This document shows positions 16,829 through 25,498 of a stretch of 37,036 nucleotides of DNA, piece by piece. The DNA comes from Candidatus Cloacimonadota bacterium (GTDB lineage: Bacteria; Cloacimonadota; Cloacimonadia; JGIOTU-2), in the NCBI GenBank assembly GCA_016932035.1, contig JAFGDR010000058.1:1-37036 (forward strand), given 5' to 3'. Below the pieces are notes generated by a model. The model was not told the origin of the DNA. It ran no database searches and worked only from the letters and a program-made list of their open reading frames with translations. Position numbers and translations under genes: made by a program. Within the stretch, counting starts at the first letter, position 1. Each line of letters starts with the position of its first letter.

Positions 16829-16857
16829 TCCAATAAAATAATACCTTTTTCCGTCAA
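16829..16857 (-). promoter_or_regulatory. Putative promoter of the barrel-protein operon
   Basis: TTGACG lies on the minus strand at 16857-16852, one base off the TTGACA box used elsewhere, ending 39 bases before the start codon. The -10 position is ATTGGA, a weak match. Confidence 0.3.
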
Positions 16858-16921
16858 CTTATTTGCATTTTACAGTATTCTATATTCGTACTCACACGCG
16901 CCGATCCGTGAGCTATAAATA

Positions 16922-17467
16922 TCAAAATCCCAATTCCTTCTCGATACCTGCCATTGCTTGCAGTGTGTGGTCGATAAAATCTTCGAGAGACATACCGAAT
17001 TCCTCACAGGTTTTGATTTGCTCCCTATTTGCACCTGCTGCAAAGCGTTTTTCTTTGAATCTTCTCATCACAAAATTTGTATCTAATGATGATATTTTTT
17101 TATCTGGATGCATCAGCGTTGCTGCAACGATAAGTCCTGTTAATGAATCAACTGCATAGAGAACCTTATCCATATTCGATTTTCTCTCCACATGCCCAGG
17201 ATGTGCTTCGATCGCATACAGTATTTTCTCATCGAGTCCTTTGTCTTTGAGCAGTTCAACTGAATCTTTACCATGCCGTACAAAATTATTCACCGTTGTT
17301 TCATAATCAAGGTCATGGAGCATACCGGCAAGTGCCCACATCTCTTCGTCTTCTTCGAAATATCGTGCAAAATGAGCCATTGCAGCTTCCACAGCCAGGC
17401 AGTGCTTCCGAAGGTTCTTGTTCTTCAGGTGTTGTTTCAATAATTCAAGTGCTTCTTCTCGTGTCAT
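16922..17467 (-). CDS. HD-domain hydrolase
   Basis: A 181-residue protein of the HD metal-dependent phosphohydrolase superfamily. It shows His22 in LRKHCLAVEAAM, the His-Asp pair in ALAGMLHDLDYE (about 51-52), a third His in NNFVRHGKDSVELL, AIEAHPGH, and the final Asp in VLYAVDSLTGLI. These are the metal ligands expected of an HD domain, and the length matches stand-alone HDIG proteins. Substrate is unknown; nucleotides are typical. AAAGGAT precedes the ATG. It starts 10 bases after the phoH-like gene and is cotranscribed with it. Confidence 0.88.
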   Translation of the reverse strand: MTREEALELLKQHLKNKNLRKHCLAVEAAMAHFARYFEEDEEMWALAGMLHDLDYETTVNNFVRHGKDSVELLKDKGLDEKILYAIEAHPGHVERKSNMDKVLYAVDSLTGLIVAATLMHPDKKISSLDTNFVMRRFKEKRFAAGANREQIKTCEEFGMSLEDFIDHTLQAMAGIEKELGF

Positions 17468-17477
17468 AATGAATCCT

Positions 17478-18827
17478 TTATAAATATTTTGCAGCCATCT
17501 CAGCCAGTACAGAGCGTTCGCCCTTGACCAGCGTCACATGACCGGATAGTTTCTCATCTTTGAATTTCTCGACCACCACACTCAAGCCATTGCTTTCAGA
17601 ATCCAGATAGGGTATATCGATCTGGTATGGATCGCCGGTCAACACCACTTTTGTTCGATCGCCGGCTCGTGTGATAATGGTTTTCATCTCATGGGGTGTC
17701 AGGTTTTGCGCTTCATCAACGATCATGAATTGGTCTGGCAGACTTCTCCCGCGAATGTAAGTCAAGGGTTCAAGTTCGATAAATCCATAATCCAGAAACT
17801 CATCGAGAGAGGATGTGCGTTTTCGTCCAAATTTACCCTTTTCCTTTTTTTCATCTTCCTGCTCATGGCTCTGGAGGAGGATTTCCATGTTGTCATATAT
17901 CGGTTGCATCCAAGGATTGTATTTTTCCTTTTTTGAACCCGGCAGATATCCGATATCTTTACCGAGTGGAAAGATCGGACGTGTGACAATGAGTTTTGTA
18001 AATTTTTCTTCCTGAATTGTTTTCTGCAAACCTGCAGCAAGTGCAAGAAGTGTTTTCCCCGTACCTGCAATGCCGATGAGTGAAACGATTTTTATAGAAT
18101 CATCAAGGAGGATATCAAATGCTGCTTCCTGTTCCGGATTGAGCGCTTTCACTCCCCAGATTGGTTCTCCTTTGTAGAACTTAAGGGGTCGTACGACATC
18201 TTCGTCCTTATGGTATTTCAAAATCACATTGTGGTGAAATTTATCTTTTTCATATAATAGAAGGAATTGATTATAAAATGATAGTCCGAAGGAATTTTTC
18301 ACTTCTTGCTCTTTTTTTAAAGCATCCACTTCCGATCCGGTCACTTCTTTTTTTAGAACGCCGGTATAAAGTTCTTCAAAGTTGATTGTTTCAGCTTCAT
18401 AGTTGATCGCCTTCAGCCCGATTGCATCCGCCTTGATGCGCACATTGGCGTCTTTGGAAACCATGATAACTTCTTTGTCGGGATTTTCTTTTTGGAACTT
18501 GTAAGCAGTACCGAGGATCAAGTTGTCGTTTACATCGGTGATAAGAATATCATTCACATCTCCATCTACTTTATGGGCAAGTGAGACCTGGAGAATGCCG
18601 CCGTTTTTTAATTTTACTCCTTTGGCAAGTGAGTCCTGCTTACGCAATCCATCGAGTATTCTGCTGAATTGACGGGCATTCCTGCTTTTTTCATCCAGCC
18701 CTTTTTTGAACTGGTCGGTTTCCTCGATAACGGTAATAGGAATGACAATTTTATCTTTAGGATATGCATAAATTGCCGATGGGTCGTGAATTACCACATT
18801 CGTGTCGAACACATATATCTTTTGCAT
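17478..18827 (-). CDS. PIN domain-PhoH ATPase fusion (PhoH2 type)
   Basis: A 449-residue protein joining an N-terminal PIN ribonuclease domain to a C-terminal PhoH P-loop ATPase. The PIN half shows KIYVFDTNVVIHDP at the start, IPITVIEETDQFKKG, ARQFSRILDGL, and the acidic TDVNDNLILGTAYKF. The PhoH half shows ALNPEQEAAFDILLDDSI, Walker A LIGIAGTGKTLLALAAGL, VTRPIFPLGKDIGYLPGS, Walker B FMIVDEAQNLTPHEMKTI, and RAGDRTKVVLTGDPYQID. Such proteins have RNA helicase and RNase activity and are linked to RNA turnover. The ATG at 18827 is preceded by AGAAGG and lies 59 bases from a TTGACA box. The ATG at 18854 has no ribosome site and would sit almost at the predicted transcript start. Confidence 0.9.
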   Translation of the reverse strand: MQKIYVFDTNVVIHDPSAIYAYPKDKIVIPITVIEETDQFKKGLDEKSRNARQFSRILDGLRKQDSLAKGVKLKNGGILQVSLAHKVDGDVNDILITDVNDNLILGTAYKFQKENPDKEVIMVSKDANVRIKADAIGLKAINYEAETINFEELYTGVLKKEVTGSEVDALKKEQEVKNSFGLSFYNQFLLLYEKDKFHHNVILKYHKDEDVVRPLKFYKGEPIWGVKALNPEQEAAFDILLDDSIKIVSLIGIAGTGKTLLALAAGLQKTIQEEKFTKLIVTRPIFPLGKDIGYLPGSKKEKYNPWMQPIYDNMEILLQSHEQEDEKKEKGKFGRKRTSSLDEFLDYGFIELEPLTYIRGRSLPDQFMIVDEAQNLTPHEMKTIITRAGDRTKVVLTGDPYQIDIPYLDSESNGLSVVVEKFKDEKLSGHVTLVKGERSVLAEMAAKYL

Positions 18828-18863
18828 CTGTTCCTTCTTCTGTTCTTTTTCCATGATCGTTTG

Positions 18864-18892
18864 AGTGTTGATGGCAAGTATTTTTATGTCAA
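18864..18892 (-). promoter_or_regulatory. Putative promoter of the phoH-HD operon
   Basis: TTGACA lies on the minus strand at 18892-18887, with AACACT at the -10 position 17 bases on, a poor match to TATAAT. Confidence 0.4.
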
Positions 18893-19122
18893 ATTAATAT
18901 TGAACTATTAGCTTTTTGAACCCAATTAATGTAAATCTTGACAAATAAATAATTAAAATCGTTATGGAAAATAGAGACCGAGATTTGATGAGAATATGTT
19001 TTTATTTAATGATCCTACTTAAGGTTATCACACATTGAAAGTTATTCTTATTTTATGTCTTATAAGTAGTATAATATAGAGACATTTATGATAGGATAAT
19101 TTAACAATAGGAGGATTAAAAA

Positions 19123-19860
19123 GTGAAAATTATTATTTTAATATTTATTACATTACTTCTTTTGTTTTCAAACACTTTTGGTGATTATGTAGAAATTGGA
19201 ATAGGGGAATATTTAACCTGGTATGTTCCTGTTTATTCTACTTATGATTATAGCTGGACAAGAACAATTTATCCTAGAAAAGATATTGGTTTATCGTTTG
19301 ATATTACTAAAATCTCTTATAGAACTCTGTGGATTGAAGGTACTACTAGATATAACCAGAAAATCTTTATGAAACATACTTCTGATGATACTTATTCAAA
19401 CGGAGATTATGAAGACACAACAACTTATACAAAAGTTTATGATGGCACAATTTACTGGAATGGTAGTGGCTGGTTTGATATTACCCTTGATACTCCCTTT
19501 AGTTACAATGGTATTGATAATCTTGTAATTTACTATCAGAATCATCACGGTGTTGCTTTGCCTGAAGAAGATAAATTCAATTTTTACTATACCTATGATC
19601 AATATCGAGCTATTTATAAAGGTCAAGATGGATCATTCCCCACATCATGGGGCACGATGTGTGCATACCCACCTGATATTAGACTTCATTATACTATTTC
19701 AGGTCCAATGCTACAATTAACACCTACTGAAAAGAATTATGAGGATGTTGATGTAATGCATCCTCCCCACAAACATTCACCGTCGAAAATATTGGAAGTG
19801 GAGAATTATCTATCAGCTCTGTTAGTATTAGTGGAACAAACAGTGATCAATTCTCTCTAG
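19123..19860 (+). CDS. N-terminal fragment of the frameshifted surface protein
   Basis: The 245-residue reading frame before the frameshift. It holds the signal peptide (KIIILIFITLLLLFSNTFG) and a beta-rich domain with ISYRTLWIEGTTRYNQKIFM, YDGTIYWNGSGWFDITLDTP and NGIDNLVIYYQNHHG. I recall this domain type from secreted proteins of Cloacimonadota-like bacteria. The last 35 residues, after DVDVM, are out of frame and not real protein. A strong AGGAGG supports the GTG start. If the indel is a sequencing error, this is simply the 5' part of the full gene. Confidence 0.7.
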   Translation: MKIIILIFITLLLLFSNTFGDYVEIGIGEYLTWYVPVYSTYDYSWTRTIYPRKDIGLSFDITKISYRTLWIEGTTRYNQKIFMKHTSDDTYSNGDYEDTTTYTKVYDGTIYWNGSGWFDITLDTPFSYNGIDNLVIYYQNHHGVALPEEDKFNFYYTYDQYRAIYKGQDGSFPTSWGTMCAYPPDIRLHYTISGPMLQLTPTEKNYEDVDVMHPPHKHSPSKILEVENYLSALLVLVEQTVINSL

Positions 19861-21359
19861 ATGATTTAAACAGATATCCAGTCACTCTAGATAATGGAGA
19901 ATCAATAACTTTCGAGGTTTTATTTGAGCCGACTTCAACTGGTTCGAAGATAGCCACACTTTCCGTGTACTCTAATAGGGGTACTCATATTTCTGATCTT
20001 GAAGGTGAAGGAGTTCAAAATTACTTTGGGGGTGGAGGTGACGAAGAGGGAGGATATTATTTTGCCAATAGTCTTGCTACACTTGCCACATCACACCCAA
20101 CATATAGCTGGTATCCTAATCAGACAGGTGGTTCAAACGAAGGAACTTTGATTGCTGATACTGACTTTGTTAATGGAAATGAAGATAATGGTCACACCAA
20201 TCTAATAAATATATTCGATGATTCATCAAATTTTAATTTTTTTGGGATTAATTATACTCAGATGTATTTAAGTACAAATGGTACAATTGGTTTTGGAGAT
20301 GATCCAACACCTTGGCATGCATATACTTTTCAAAGAATTCCAAGCGCTTTGTTTGGTTATAATAATATGATTGCCTGGTGTTGGGATAACCTTGATTATG
20401 ATAGCGATTCATCAGCAGATGTAAATATCCGAATCTCGAGATTATCAGATAGGTCAATTATTACATTTTGGCATTATCCAAATTTGGAAGGAACACAGTA
20501 TATTACTGCTCAAGTTGTGATATTTAAAAATGGTAACATATTTATAATGTATAATGATGATGAAAGCACATATGATTCAACACAAAATGATTGTTCAATA
20601 GGGATTGAAAATGCGGATGGAAGTAAGGGAGTAAATTATAGATATGATGAAGAAGGGGGGCCAATATTTGGATCAAACCTTGCACTGGCTTTTGGACAGG
20701 ATGAATCAACACTTCCAGCAGAAATTTTATCAGGTTCCTTTACTGCATCATATACTTATAATGAATACGGATCTAATTATATCTCAATAGATTGGACTAC
20801 TCTTTCTGAAAATGATGTGCTGGGATGGTTTATATATCGTAATTCAATAAATGATCTCTTTACAGCAATTAGAATATCTTCTTTAATTGAGGGATATGGT
20901 TCAACTACACTTACTCATGTATATTCCTATAACGATTACACTGCAAAAATTCATCCTGGAAATGTTTATTACTATTGGCTTGAAATGATCGATTTCAGTG
21001 GAAACATAGATCAATACAATACAATTGCACAAGTGGTAATCCCTGATATACAAACACCAGGTCAAAATAACAATCCAATTATATATAATTTTTCTGCTTC
21101 ACCAAATCCATTTTCTGAAACTACTTCTATTTGCATAACTTTAGAGAAGACGGAACGAGTTGATATTTCCGTTTACGACATAACAGGGAGACTGATAAAG
21201 AAGTATAATCAATTATTAATTCCGTCAGATGAAGAATATTTTCTTGAATTTCAAGCTAAAGATAGAAAAGGAGATAGTATATCAAATGGTATATATCTGA
21301 TAAGTTTATCTATTGAAGGAAAACCATATAAAACTGAAAAGATAATCCTAGTTAAATAA
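19758..21359 (+). CDS. C-terminal part of the frameshifted surface protein, with type IX sorting domain
   Basis: Open frame downstream of the frameshift, readable from about 19758 although it has no own ribosome site; the first in-frame start-type codon considered is a GTG at 19965 inside the choice-of-anchor D repeat. It contains the rest of that repeat, a glycine/glutamate-rich linker (GGGGDEEGGYY), a nidogen-like domain (LINIFDDSSNFNFFGINYTQ, MYLSTNGTIGFG, IAWCWDNLDYDSDS, AQVVIFKNGNIFIMY), a fibronectin III-like segment and the C-terminal sorting domain ending KTEKIILVK. It would not be secreted without the upstream signal peptide. Confidence 0.7.
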   Translation, partial: ASSPQTFTVENIGSGELSISSVSISGTNSDQFSLDDLNRYPVTLDNGESITFEVLFEPTSTGSKIATLSVYSNRGTHISDLEGEGVQNYFGGGGDEEGGYYFANSLATLATSHPTYSWYPNQTGGSNEGTLIADTDFVNGNEDNGHTNLINIFDDSSNFNFFGINYTQMYLSTNGTIGFGDDPTPWHAYTFQRIPSALFGYNNMIAWCWDNLDYDSDSSADVNIRISRLSDRSIITFWHYPNLEGTQYITAQVVIFKNGNIFIMYNDDESTYDSTQNDCSIGIENADGSKGVNYRYDEEGGPIFGSNLALAFGQDESTLPAEILSGSFTASYTYNEYGSNYISIDWTTLSENDVLGWFIYRNSINDLFTAIRISSLIEGYGSTTLTHVYSYNDYTAKIHPGNVYYYWLEMIDFSGNIDQYNTIAQVVIPDIQTPGQNNNPIIYNFSASPNPFSETTSICITLEKTERVDISVYDITGRLIKKYNQLLIPSDEEYFLEFQAKDRKGDSISNGIYLISLSIEGKPYKTEKIILVK

Positions 21360-21584
21360 GTTATTATTATTTCAATACATTAGTTATTTTATATTGAATT
21401 AACCGTCATATATTAATACGATTATTATCTATTCTATATTCATTACCCAAGGATATATTGCATAATTAAAAACAATAATATTCGATTGAAACATACTCAT
21501 AACTTACCAAATATCTGTTTCATTTTCAGTTGACTTTATAAATAGTTCACTATTAAATAAAAAGAAATTCATAACATTCTATTC
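21360..21584. other. AT-rich non-coding stretch after the surface-protein gene
   Basis: About 225 very AT-rich bases with no recognised gene, RNA or repeat between the surface-protein stop and the terminator at 21585. Confidence 0.5.
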
Positions 21585-21609
21585 GGGAAGCATATGCTTC
21601 CCTTTTTTT
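21585..21609 (+). terminator. Intrinsic terminator upstream of nusB
   Basis: GGGAAGC/GCTTCCC with loop ATAT (an 18-base perfect palindrome) is followed by seven T. It isolates the surface-protein transcript from the nusB operon. Confidence 0.9.
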
Positions 21610-21610
21610 A

Positions 21611-21639
21611 TTGACAACATATGTACTTGACAGGGACTT
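21611..21639 (+). promoter_or_regulatory. Putative nusB operon promoter
   Basis: TTGACA at 21611-21616, directly after the terminator, ends 46 bases before the nusB ATG. A second TTGACA at 21627-21632 would start transcription at the ATG itself and is less likely to be used. The -10 is unclear (GGACTT at 17 bases, ACTTAT at 19). Confidence 0.45.
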
Positions 21640-21662
21640 ATCATTCTTTGATAAGGTGAGAC

Positions 21663-22103
21663 ATGAAACGACGAGAAGCCAGAGAAATTGCGGTGCAAAT
21701 GCTGTATGGACTTCACTTTGAAGAGATACCGCAAGACCACCTTTCTTTCGACGACTTATTAGACGAGAAATTCACCGAAGCAATATCAGTTAGCGACGTA
21801 ACTTTTACTCTTGAGGATAAGCAATTTTGCATAGATTTGGTTAAAGAAACATACCTTCATCTCAACGAAATTGATGAACTCATAAAGAAATTTTCAAAAA
21901 AGTGGTCGTTTGACAGGATCAATATCCTGGAGAAATGTGTTCTGCGTCTTGGCGTTATGGAGATCGAATATACTGATATCCCGGGAAAAGTAGCGATCAA
22001 TGAAGCTATCGAACTGGCTGAGGATTTCTCAGGGCAACGGTCAAAAAAATTTGTGAACGGCATCCTCGATGCTATCATGCATAGGGAAAAGAACAATGAT
22101 TAA
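21663..22103 (+). CDS. nusB: Transcription antitermination factor NusB
   Basis: A 146-residue all-helical RNA-binding protein that acts with NusE (S10) at boxA in rRNA antitermination. The N-terminal KRREAREIAVQMLYGLHF is the family arginine-rich RNA-contacting helix. The C-terminal half shows WSFDRINILEKCVLRLGVME, IPGKVAINEAIELAEDFSG and the terminal SKKFVNGILDAIM. Length is normal. AAGGTG precedes the ATG. It heads a plus-strand run whose next gene overlaps its stop by eight bases. Confidence 0.96.
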   Translation: MKRREAREIAVQMLYGLHFEEIPQDHLSFDDLLDEKFTEAISVSDVTFTLEDKQFCIDLVKETYLHLNEIDELIKKFSKKWSFDRINILEKCVLRLGVMEIEYTDIPGKVAINEAIELAEDFSGQRSKKFVNGILDAIMHREKNND

Positions 22104-22983
22104 TGTGAGTTTGGGCATTTTTGCCTATAATGAAGAAAAAAATATCAGGCAGCTTCTTGAAGCTGTGGAAGCACAGATTTTTAAAACAGTCAAACTCAAA
22201 GAGATCATCGTGGTATCCAGCGCTTCTACTGATCGGACCGATGAGATCGTGCGTGAATTTGAAAAAAAAGATCCTCGTATAAAACTTGTTGTTCAGAAAG
22301 AGCGAAAGGGTAAATCCTCGGCAATTAATCTCTTTCTGAAAGAAGCAACCGGTGATGTGCTCATCATAGAAAGTGCTGATACGATTCCCGCAAAAGATAC
22401 GATCGAGAAACTCGCTGCGCCCTATGTCGATGAAACAATCGGTATGACCGGCGGACGTCCGGAACCCATCAATAATCCAAAAAGTTTTATTGGATTTGCC
22501 GTATGCATGATGTGGCGTTTACATCATAAGATGGCTATGGTTTCTCCTAAATTGGGAGAAATGGCTTCTTTCAGAAATCTCGTGAAAGAAATACCAGAAC
22601 ACAGCCCGGTCGATGAAGCAAGTATCGAATCTATCATCACACATCATGGACTCAAACTCAAATATATTCCAGATGCAATCGTGCACAACAAGGGACCGGA
22701 AAATGCAGCAGATTTTATTAAACAACGCAGACGTATTTATACCGGGCATTTATGGTTGCAGGATAACCAGGACTATACAGTCATCTCTCAGAATTCCGGT
22801 TTGATTATCGGACTAACACTTAAAGAATTCTCCCTCAATCCAATCAAGGATCTGAAAATTATTTACACAATGCTTCTCGAAGTTTGGGGACGTTTCCTCG
22901 GCTGGTATGATTACAAAATATTGAAGAAGATCCCATACAAATGGGAAATCTCGGAATCAACAAAAGATTTAAGTAAGTCATAA
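22096..22983 (+). CDS. Family 2 glycosyltransferase
   Basis: A 295-residue GT-A glycosyltransferase. The N-terminus VSLGIFAYNEEKNIRQLLEA is the nucleotide-sugar-binding entry motif. IIVVSSASTDRTDEIVREF, KGKSSAINLFLKEATGDVLI and ESADTIPAKDTIEKL follow, the last occupying the place of the usual DxD. There is no strong membrane anchor, but the C-terminal part (from about 215) has hydrophobic helices and could associate with the membrane. The ATG at 22096 overlaps the nusB stop and is preferred because the domain starts there. It is followed immediately by the radical SAM gene. Sugar and acceptor are unknown. Confidence 0.87.
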   Translation: MINVSLGIFAYNEEKNIRQLLEAVEAQIFKTVKLKEIIVVSSASTDRTDEIVREFEKKDPRIKLVVQKERKGKSSAINLFLKEATGDVLIIESADTIPAKDTIEKLAAPYVDETIGMTGGRPEPINNPKSFIGFAVCMMWRLHHKMAMVSPKLGEMASFRNLVKEIPEHSPVDEASIESIITHHGLKLKYIPDAIVHNKGPENAADFIKQRRRIYTGHLWLQDNQDYTVISQNSGLIIGLTLKEFSLNPIKDLKIIYTMLLEVWGRFLGWYDYKILKKIPYKWEISESTKDLSKS

Positions 22984-24066
22984 ATGAAAAGCATAAAACT
23001 ACTCCTCAAACTTATTTTCCTCCGTCTTTCACGACATCTCTACCAAAAGATCCTGCTGCCGGTCAATTATACAGTTAGTGTGACATATCGCTGTAATTCC
23101 CGATGTAAAACCTGTAATATCTATAAGATCAAAAGCGATGAACTTTCTGTCGATGAGTATGATAAAATATTTCGATCTATAGGAAAAGCAGCATACTGGA
23201 TCACGATTAGCGGCGGTGAACCATTCCTGAGAAGAGATCTTGAAGAGATCATTAATGTGATGTACAAAAGATCCAGACCGAGTATCATCAACATTCCTAC
23301 AAACGGACTGCTGTGCAAAGAAATACCTCAACGCGTTCGCGCAATCGCAGAGAATTGCCCGAACAGTAATATCGTGATCAATGTTTCAATAGATGATATT
23401 GAAGAACGCGATTCCGAAATACGTGGTGTGCCCGATGCTTATAAAAAAGCATTACAGACCTTCGAGGGAATCACAAAGATCGATTTGTGCAATGTGAATG
23501 TGGGCATTCATACGGTTATATCAAAATTCAATGTCGGACGATTCAGAGAAATTTCAGGCAGTATAATGGACCTCCATCCAGACTCATATATTACGGAAAT
23601 AGCTGAGAATCGGGTCGAACTCGATACAATGAATGAGGATATTACTCCAAATGTCATGGATTACTCTCAAGCAATCGACTTTCTCCTTCATAAGATAAGA
23701 ACGACTCCTTTCAAGGGTTTCAATAAAATAACCCAAACCTTCCGTATCGAGTATTATAAGATGGTTAAAAAAATCCTGAAAGATAAGCATCGAATCCTTC
23801 CTTGTTATGCGGGAATTCTCTCTGCACAGATCGTACCGAATGGAGATGTATGGCCTTGCTGTATCAAAGCAGTCGTGATTGGAAATGTAAAAGAACACAA
23901 TTACAATTTTAAAAAACTCTGGAAAACTAGTAAGCTACTCAAAGATGAACGAAAGCTGATCCGCCAGGAAAAATGCTACTGTCCGATGGCAAATGCTTCA
24001 TATACGAACATGCTTATGAGCAATAAGATCCTATTCAAAGCTGTGTTGAGATTGCTGAAAAAATGA
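22984..24066 (+). CDS. Radical SAM protein with SPASM-like C-terminus
   Basis: A 360-residue protein with the radical SAM cluster motif CNSRCKTC (Cys37, Cys41, Cys44) after VTYR, the SAM-contact ISGGEPFLRRDLEE near 75-88 and INIPTNG. The C-terminal region has further cysteines in RILPCYAG, GDVWPCCIKAVVIGNV and EKCYCPMA, a pattern of an auxiliary 4Fe-4S cluster as in SPASM or twitch domains. The N-terminal 25 residues are basic and hydrophobic, so membrane association is likely. It starts directly after the glycosyltransferase stop and overlaps the next gene by four bases (ATGA). The family modifies peptides, lipids or sugars; the context (GT2, CDP-alcohol transferase) suggests a lipid or glycoconjugate substrate, but this is inference. 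Confidence 0.87.
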   Translation: MKSIKLLLKLIFLRLSRHLYQKILLPVNYTVSVTYRCNSRCKTCNIYKIKSDELSVDEYDKIFRSIGKAAYWITISGGEPFLRRDLEEIINVMYKRSRPSIINIPTNGLLCKEIPQRVRAIAENCPNSNIVINVSIDDIEERDSEIRGVPDAYKKALQTFEGITKIDLCNVNVGIHTVISKFNVGRFREISGSIMDLHPDSYITEIAENRVELDTMNEDITPNVMDYSQAIDFLLHKIRTTPFKGFNKITQTFRIEYYKMVKKILKDKHRILPCYAGILSAQIVPNGDVWPCCIKAVVIGNVKEHNYNFKKLWKTSKLLKDERKLIRQEKCYCPMANASYTNMLMSNKILFKAVLRLLKK

Positions 24067-25433
24067 GCGATAAATTCTTTACTATTCAAAAGCAGTACTC
24101 CATAAAAGACGGTAACTATATTTATTCTGACTTTTATGAGAAAACGCAGGAAAAAGTAGCGCTGATACTGAACTCCTATGAGCAAACCGAAAAATCAGAA
24201 CAGGCAATCGGCATCCTTCTCAATGTATTTAAAGAAAATTTTTTCGATACATCCTATGATATAAAATCCAGACTCCAGAATGCAATTCGGGAAATGAACT
24301 GGCATCTTACTGCTTTTTTCAATAGGGAAAAATGCAAATTCGAAATGTCTGCTGTTATCTGTGTTATCAAGAACAATAAAGTATATTTCGTGCAAACCGG
24401 CCGCTTGATAATCTACGCCTTCACCGATACATTACTCCCGGTAGGATTGGATATTCAGAAAAACTTCAAAGAATCATTTCATGTTCCCATGCTTGGCATC
24501 AAAGAAGGTGATCTGCAGATAAAAGTACTGACAATCGATCTCGAACAAGATACAGATATCTTCATCCTACCTTTCACAGCTGCAAAAAATATTGATGCTT
24601 CACGTTTTGATAAAGATAATTTCACTCAAGATATAAACACTCTTTTTGAGGAAAAATCAATACCACTTATTCGAATTACCGCTTCAGACATGCATTCTCA
24701 TTATAAACCCCGCAGAAAATTCAGGTTTAATTCCAGAATGACCGGACGGATCATGCTGATCGTCATCATTATCGCAACTGCCTACGTGCTTTTTGGACGC
24801 AAGTGGGGACAGGGACTTCTCAGTAGTGGAAAAGAAGTTATCAGTGAAAAAATGAGTCTGGTTGATTACAGATCACTCCTGCAAAATATGCCGTTCCCGG
24901 GCTTCGAAGTAAGAGACTGGCAGTGGTTAAGTCCGGCTGAGATAACAATGCCGCCAATTTTTGATGCGGAAAATATCTACATCATTACTGGAGATGAAAT
25001 AACCTGCGTGAAAAAGAACACCTTCCAACTTAGATGGAAAGAACAATTTGATGGAGATATTCAGGATGTTCAGTCGTTCCGTGACGAGAAACTTCTTGTC
25101 ATAGATTCAAAAGGAAACCATTCCTTGCTGGATAAAGCTAATGGGGAGATCGAGTGGCACAAAGTCAAGCCTGTAGTTCAGGAAAAGTATAGTAAACAAA
25201 CACCGCAGGTCATTCCTATTGATTACCTTCGTGATGGTCGACTTGAACAAAATTATTATCTTTTATCAAATAAAAATGCAGTGAGACTGATCCTTGCAGA
25301 CAAAGGGGATGTGATTGCTGAAGAAGTATTTGACGAGAAGATAGATTATATTTCAGATTACGATTATGTTGAAAAATGTTTTTATATCAGCATGGGCAGG
25401 AAGATCGTAAAAATCGATCTTGTTATTCTGTAG
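24063..25433 (+). CDS. Transmembrane protein with degenerate PP2C-like cytosolic domain and PQQ/beta-propeller-like outer domain
   Basis: A 456-residue protein with three parts. Residues 1-215 resemble the PP2C fold in pattern (KVALILNSYEQTEKSEQAIG, LQNAIREMNWHLTAFFN, MSAVICVIKNNKVYFVQTGR, IDLEQDTDIFILPFT), but the catalytic metal-binding aspartates (DG, GD.R, final GDN-type) are not recognisable, so it is probably a pseudophosphatase. A basic stretch (HYKPRRKFRFNSR) precedes one membrane segment, RIMLIVIIIATAYVLF (229-244). Residues 245-456 are outside and look like a partial propeller with PQQ-like repeats (IYIITGDEITCVKKNTFQLRWKE, LLVIDSKGNHSLLDKANGEIEW). It overlaps the radical SAM gene by four bases. 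It may sense an envelope state; no function is assigned. Confidence 0.75.
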   Translation: MSDKFFTIQKQYSIKDGNYIYSDFYEKTQEKVALILNSYEQTEKSEQAIGILLNVFKENFFDTSYDIKSRLQNAIREMNWHLTAFFNREKCKFEMSAVICVIKNNKVYFVQTGRLIIYAFTDTLLPVGLDIQKNFKESFHVPMLGIKEGDLQIKVLTIDLEQDTDIFILPFTAAKNIDASRFDKDNFTQDINTLFEEKSIPLIRITASDMHSHYKPRRKFRFNSRMTGRIMLIVIIIATAYVLFGRKWGQGLLSSGKEVISEKMSLVDYRSLLQNMPFPGFEVRDWQWLSPAEITMPPIFDAENIYIITGDEITCVKKNTFQLRWKEQFDGDIQDVQSFRDEKLLVIDSKGNHSLLDKANGEIEWHKVKPVVQEKYSKQTPQVIPIDYLRDGRLEQNYYLLSNKNAVRLILADKGDVIAEEVFDEKIDYISDYDYVEKCFYISMGRKIVKIDLVIL

Positions 25434-25498
25434 TTGATATGACGAATTCCGGATTCGTATTTTATATAAAAGGTTTTAAAAAGGAAAGATAGTTCGAA

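Larger units (their letters stand above)
19123..21359 (+). pseudogene. Secreted multidomain surface protein with type IX sorting domain, interrupted by a frameshift
   Basis: One gene read in two frames. Frame 1 runs from a GTG at 19123 (AGGAGG eight bases before it) and derails at the A pair 19755-19756. Restoring one A there gives DVDVNASSPQTFTVENIGSG and opens frame 3 without a stop to 21359, for about 745 residues. Domains in order are: signal peptide (1-20); a beta-rich domain (21-200) ending PPDIRLHYTI; an ASPM/SPD-2/Hydin-like choice-of-anchor D repeat (about 205-305) with SISSVSISGTNSDQFSL and FEVLFEPTSTGSKIATLSV; a nidogen-like domain (about 330-520); a fibronectin III-like part; and a C-terminal Por/type IX sorting domain (SASPNPFSETTSICI, VDISVYDITGRLIKK, NGIYLISL). 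The site is either a real mutation, a sequencing error or, less likely, programmed slippage. The region is visibly more AT-rich than its neighbours. Confidence 0.85.
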
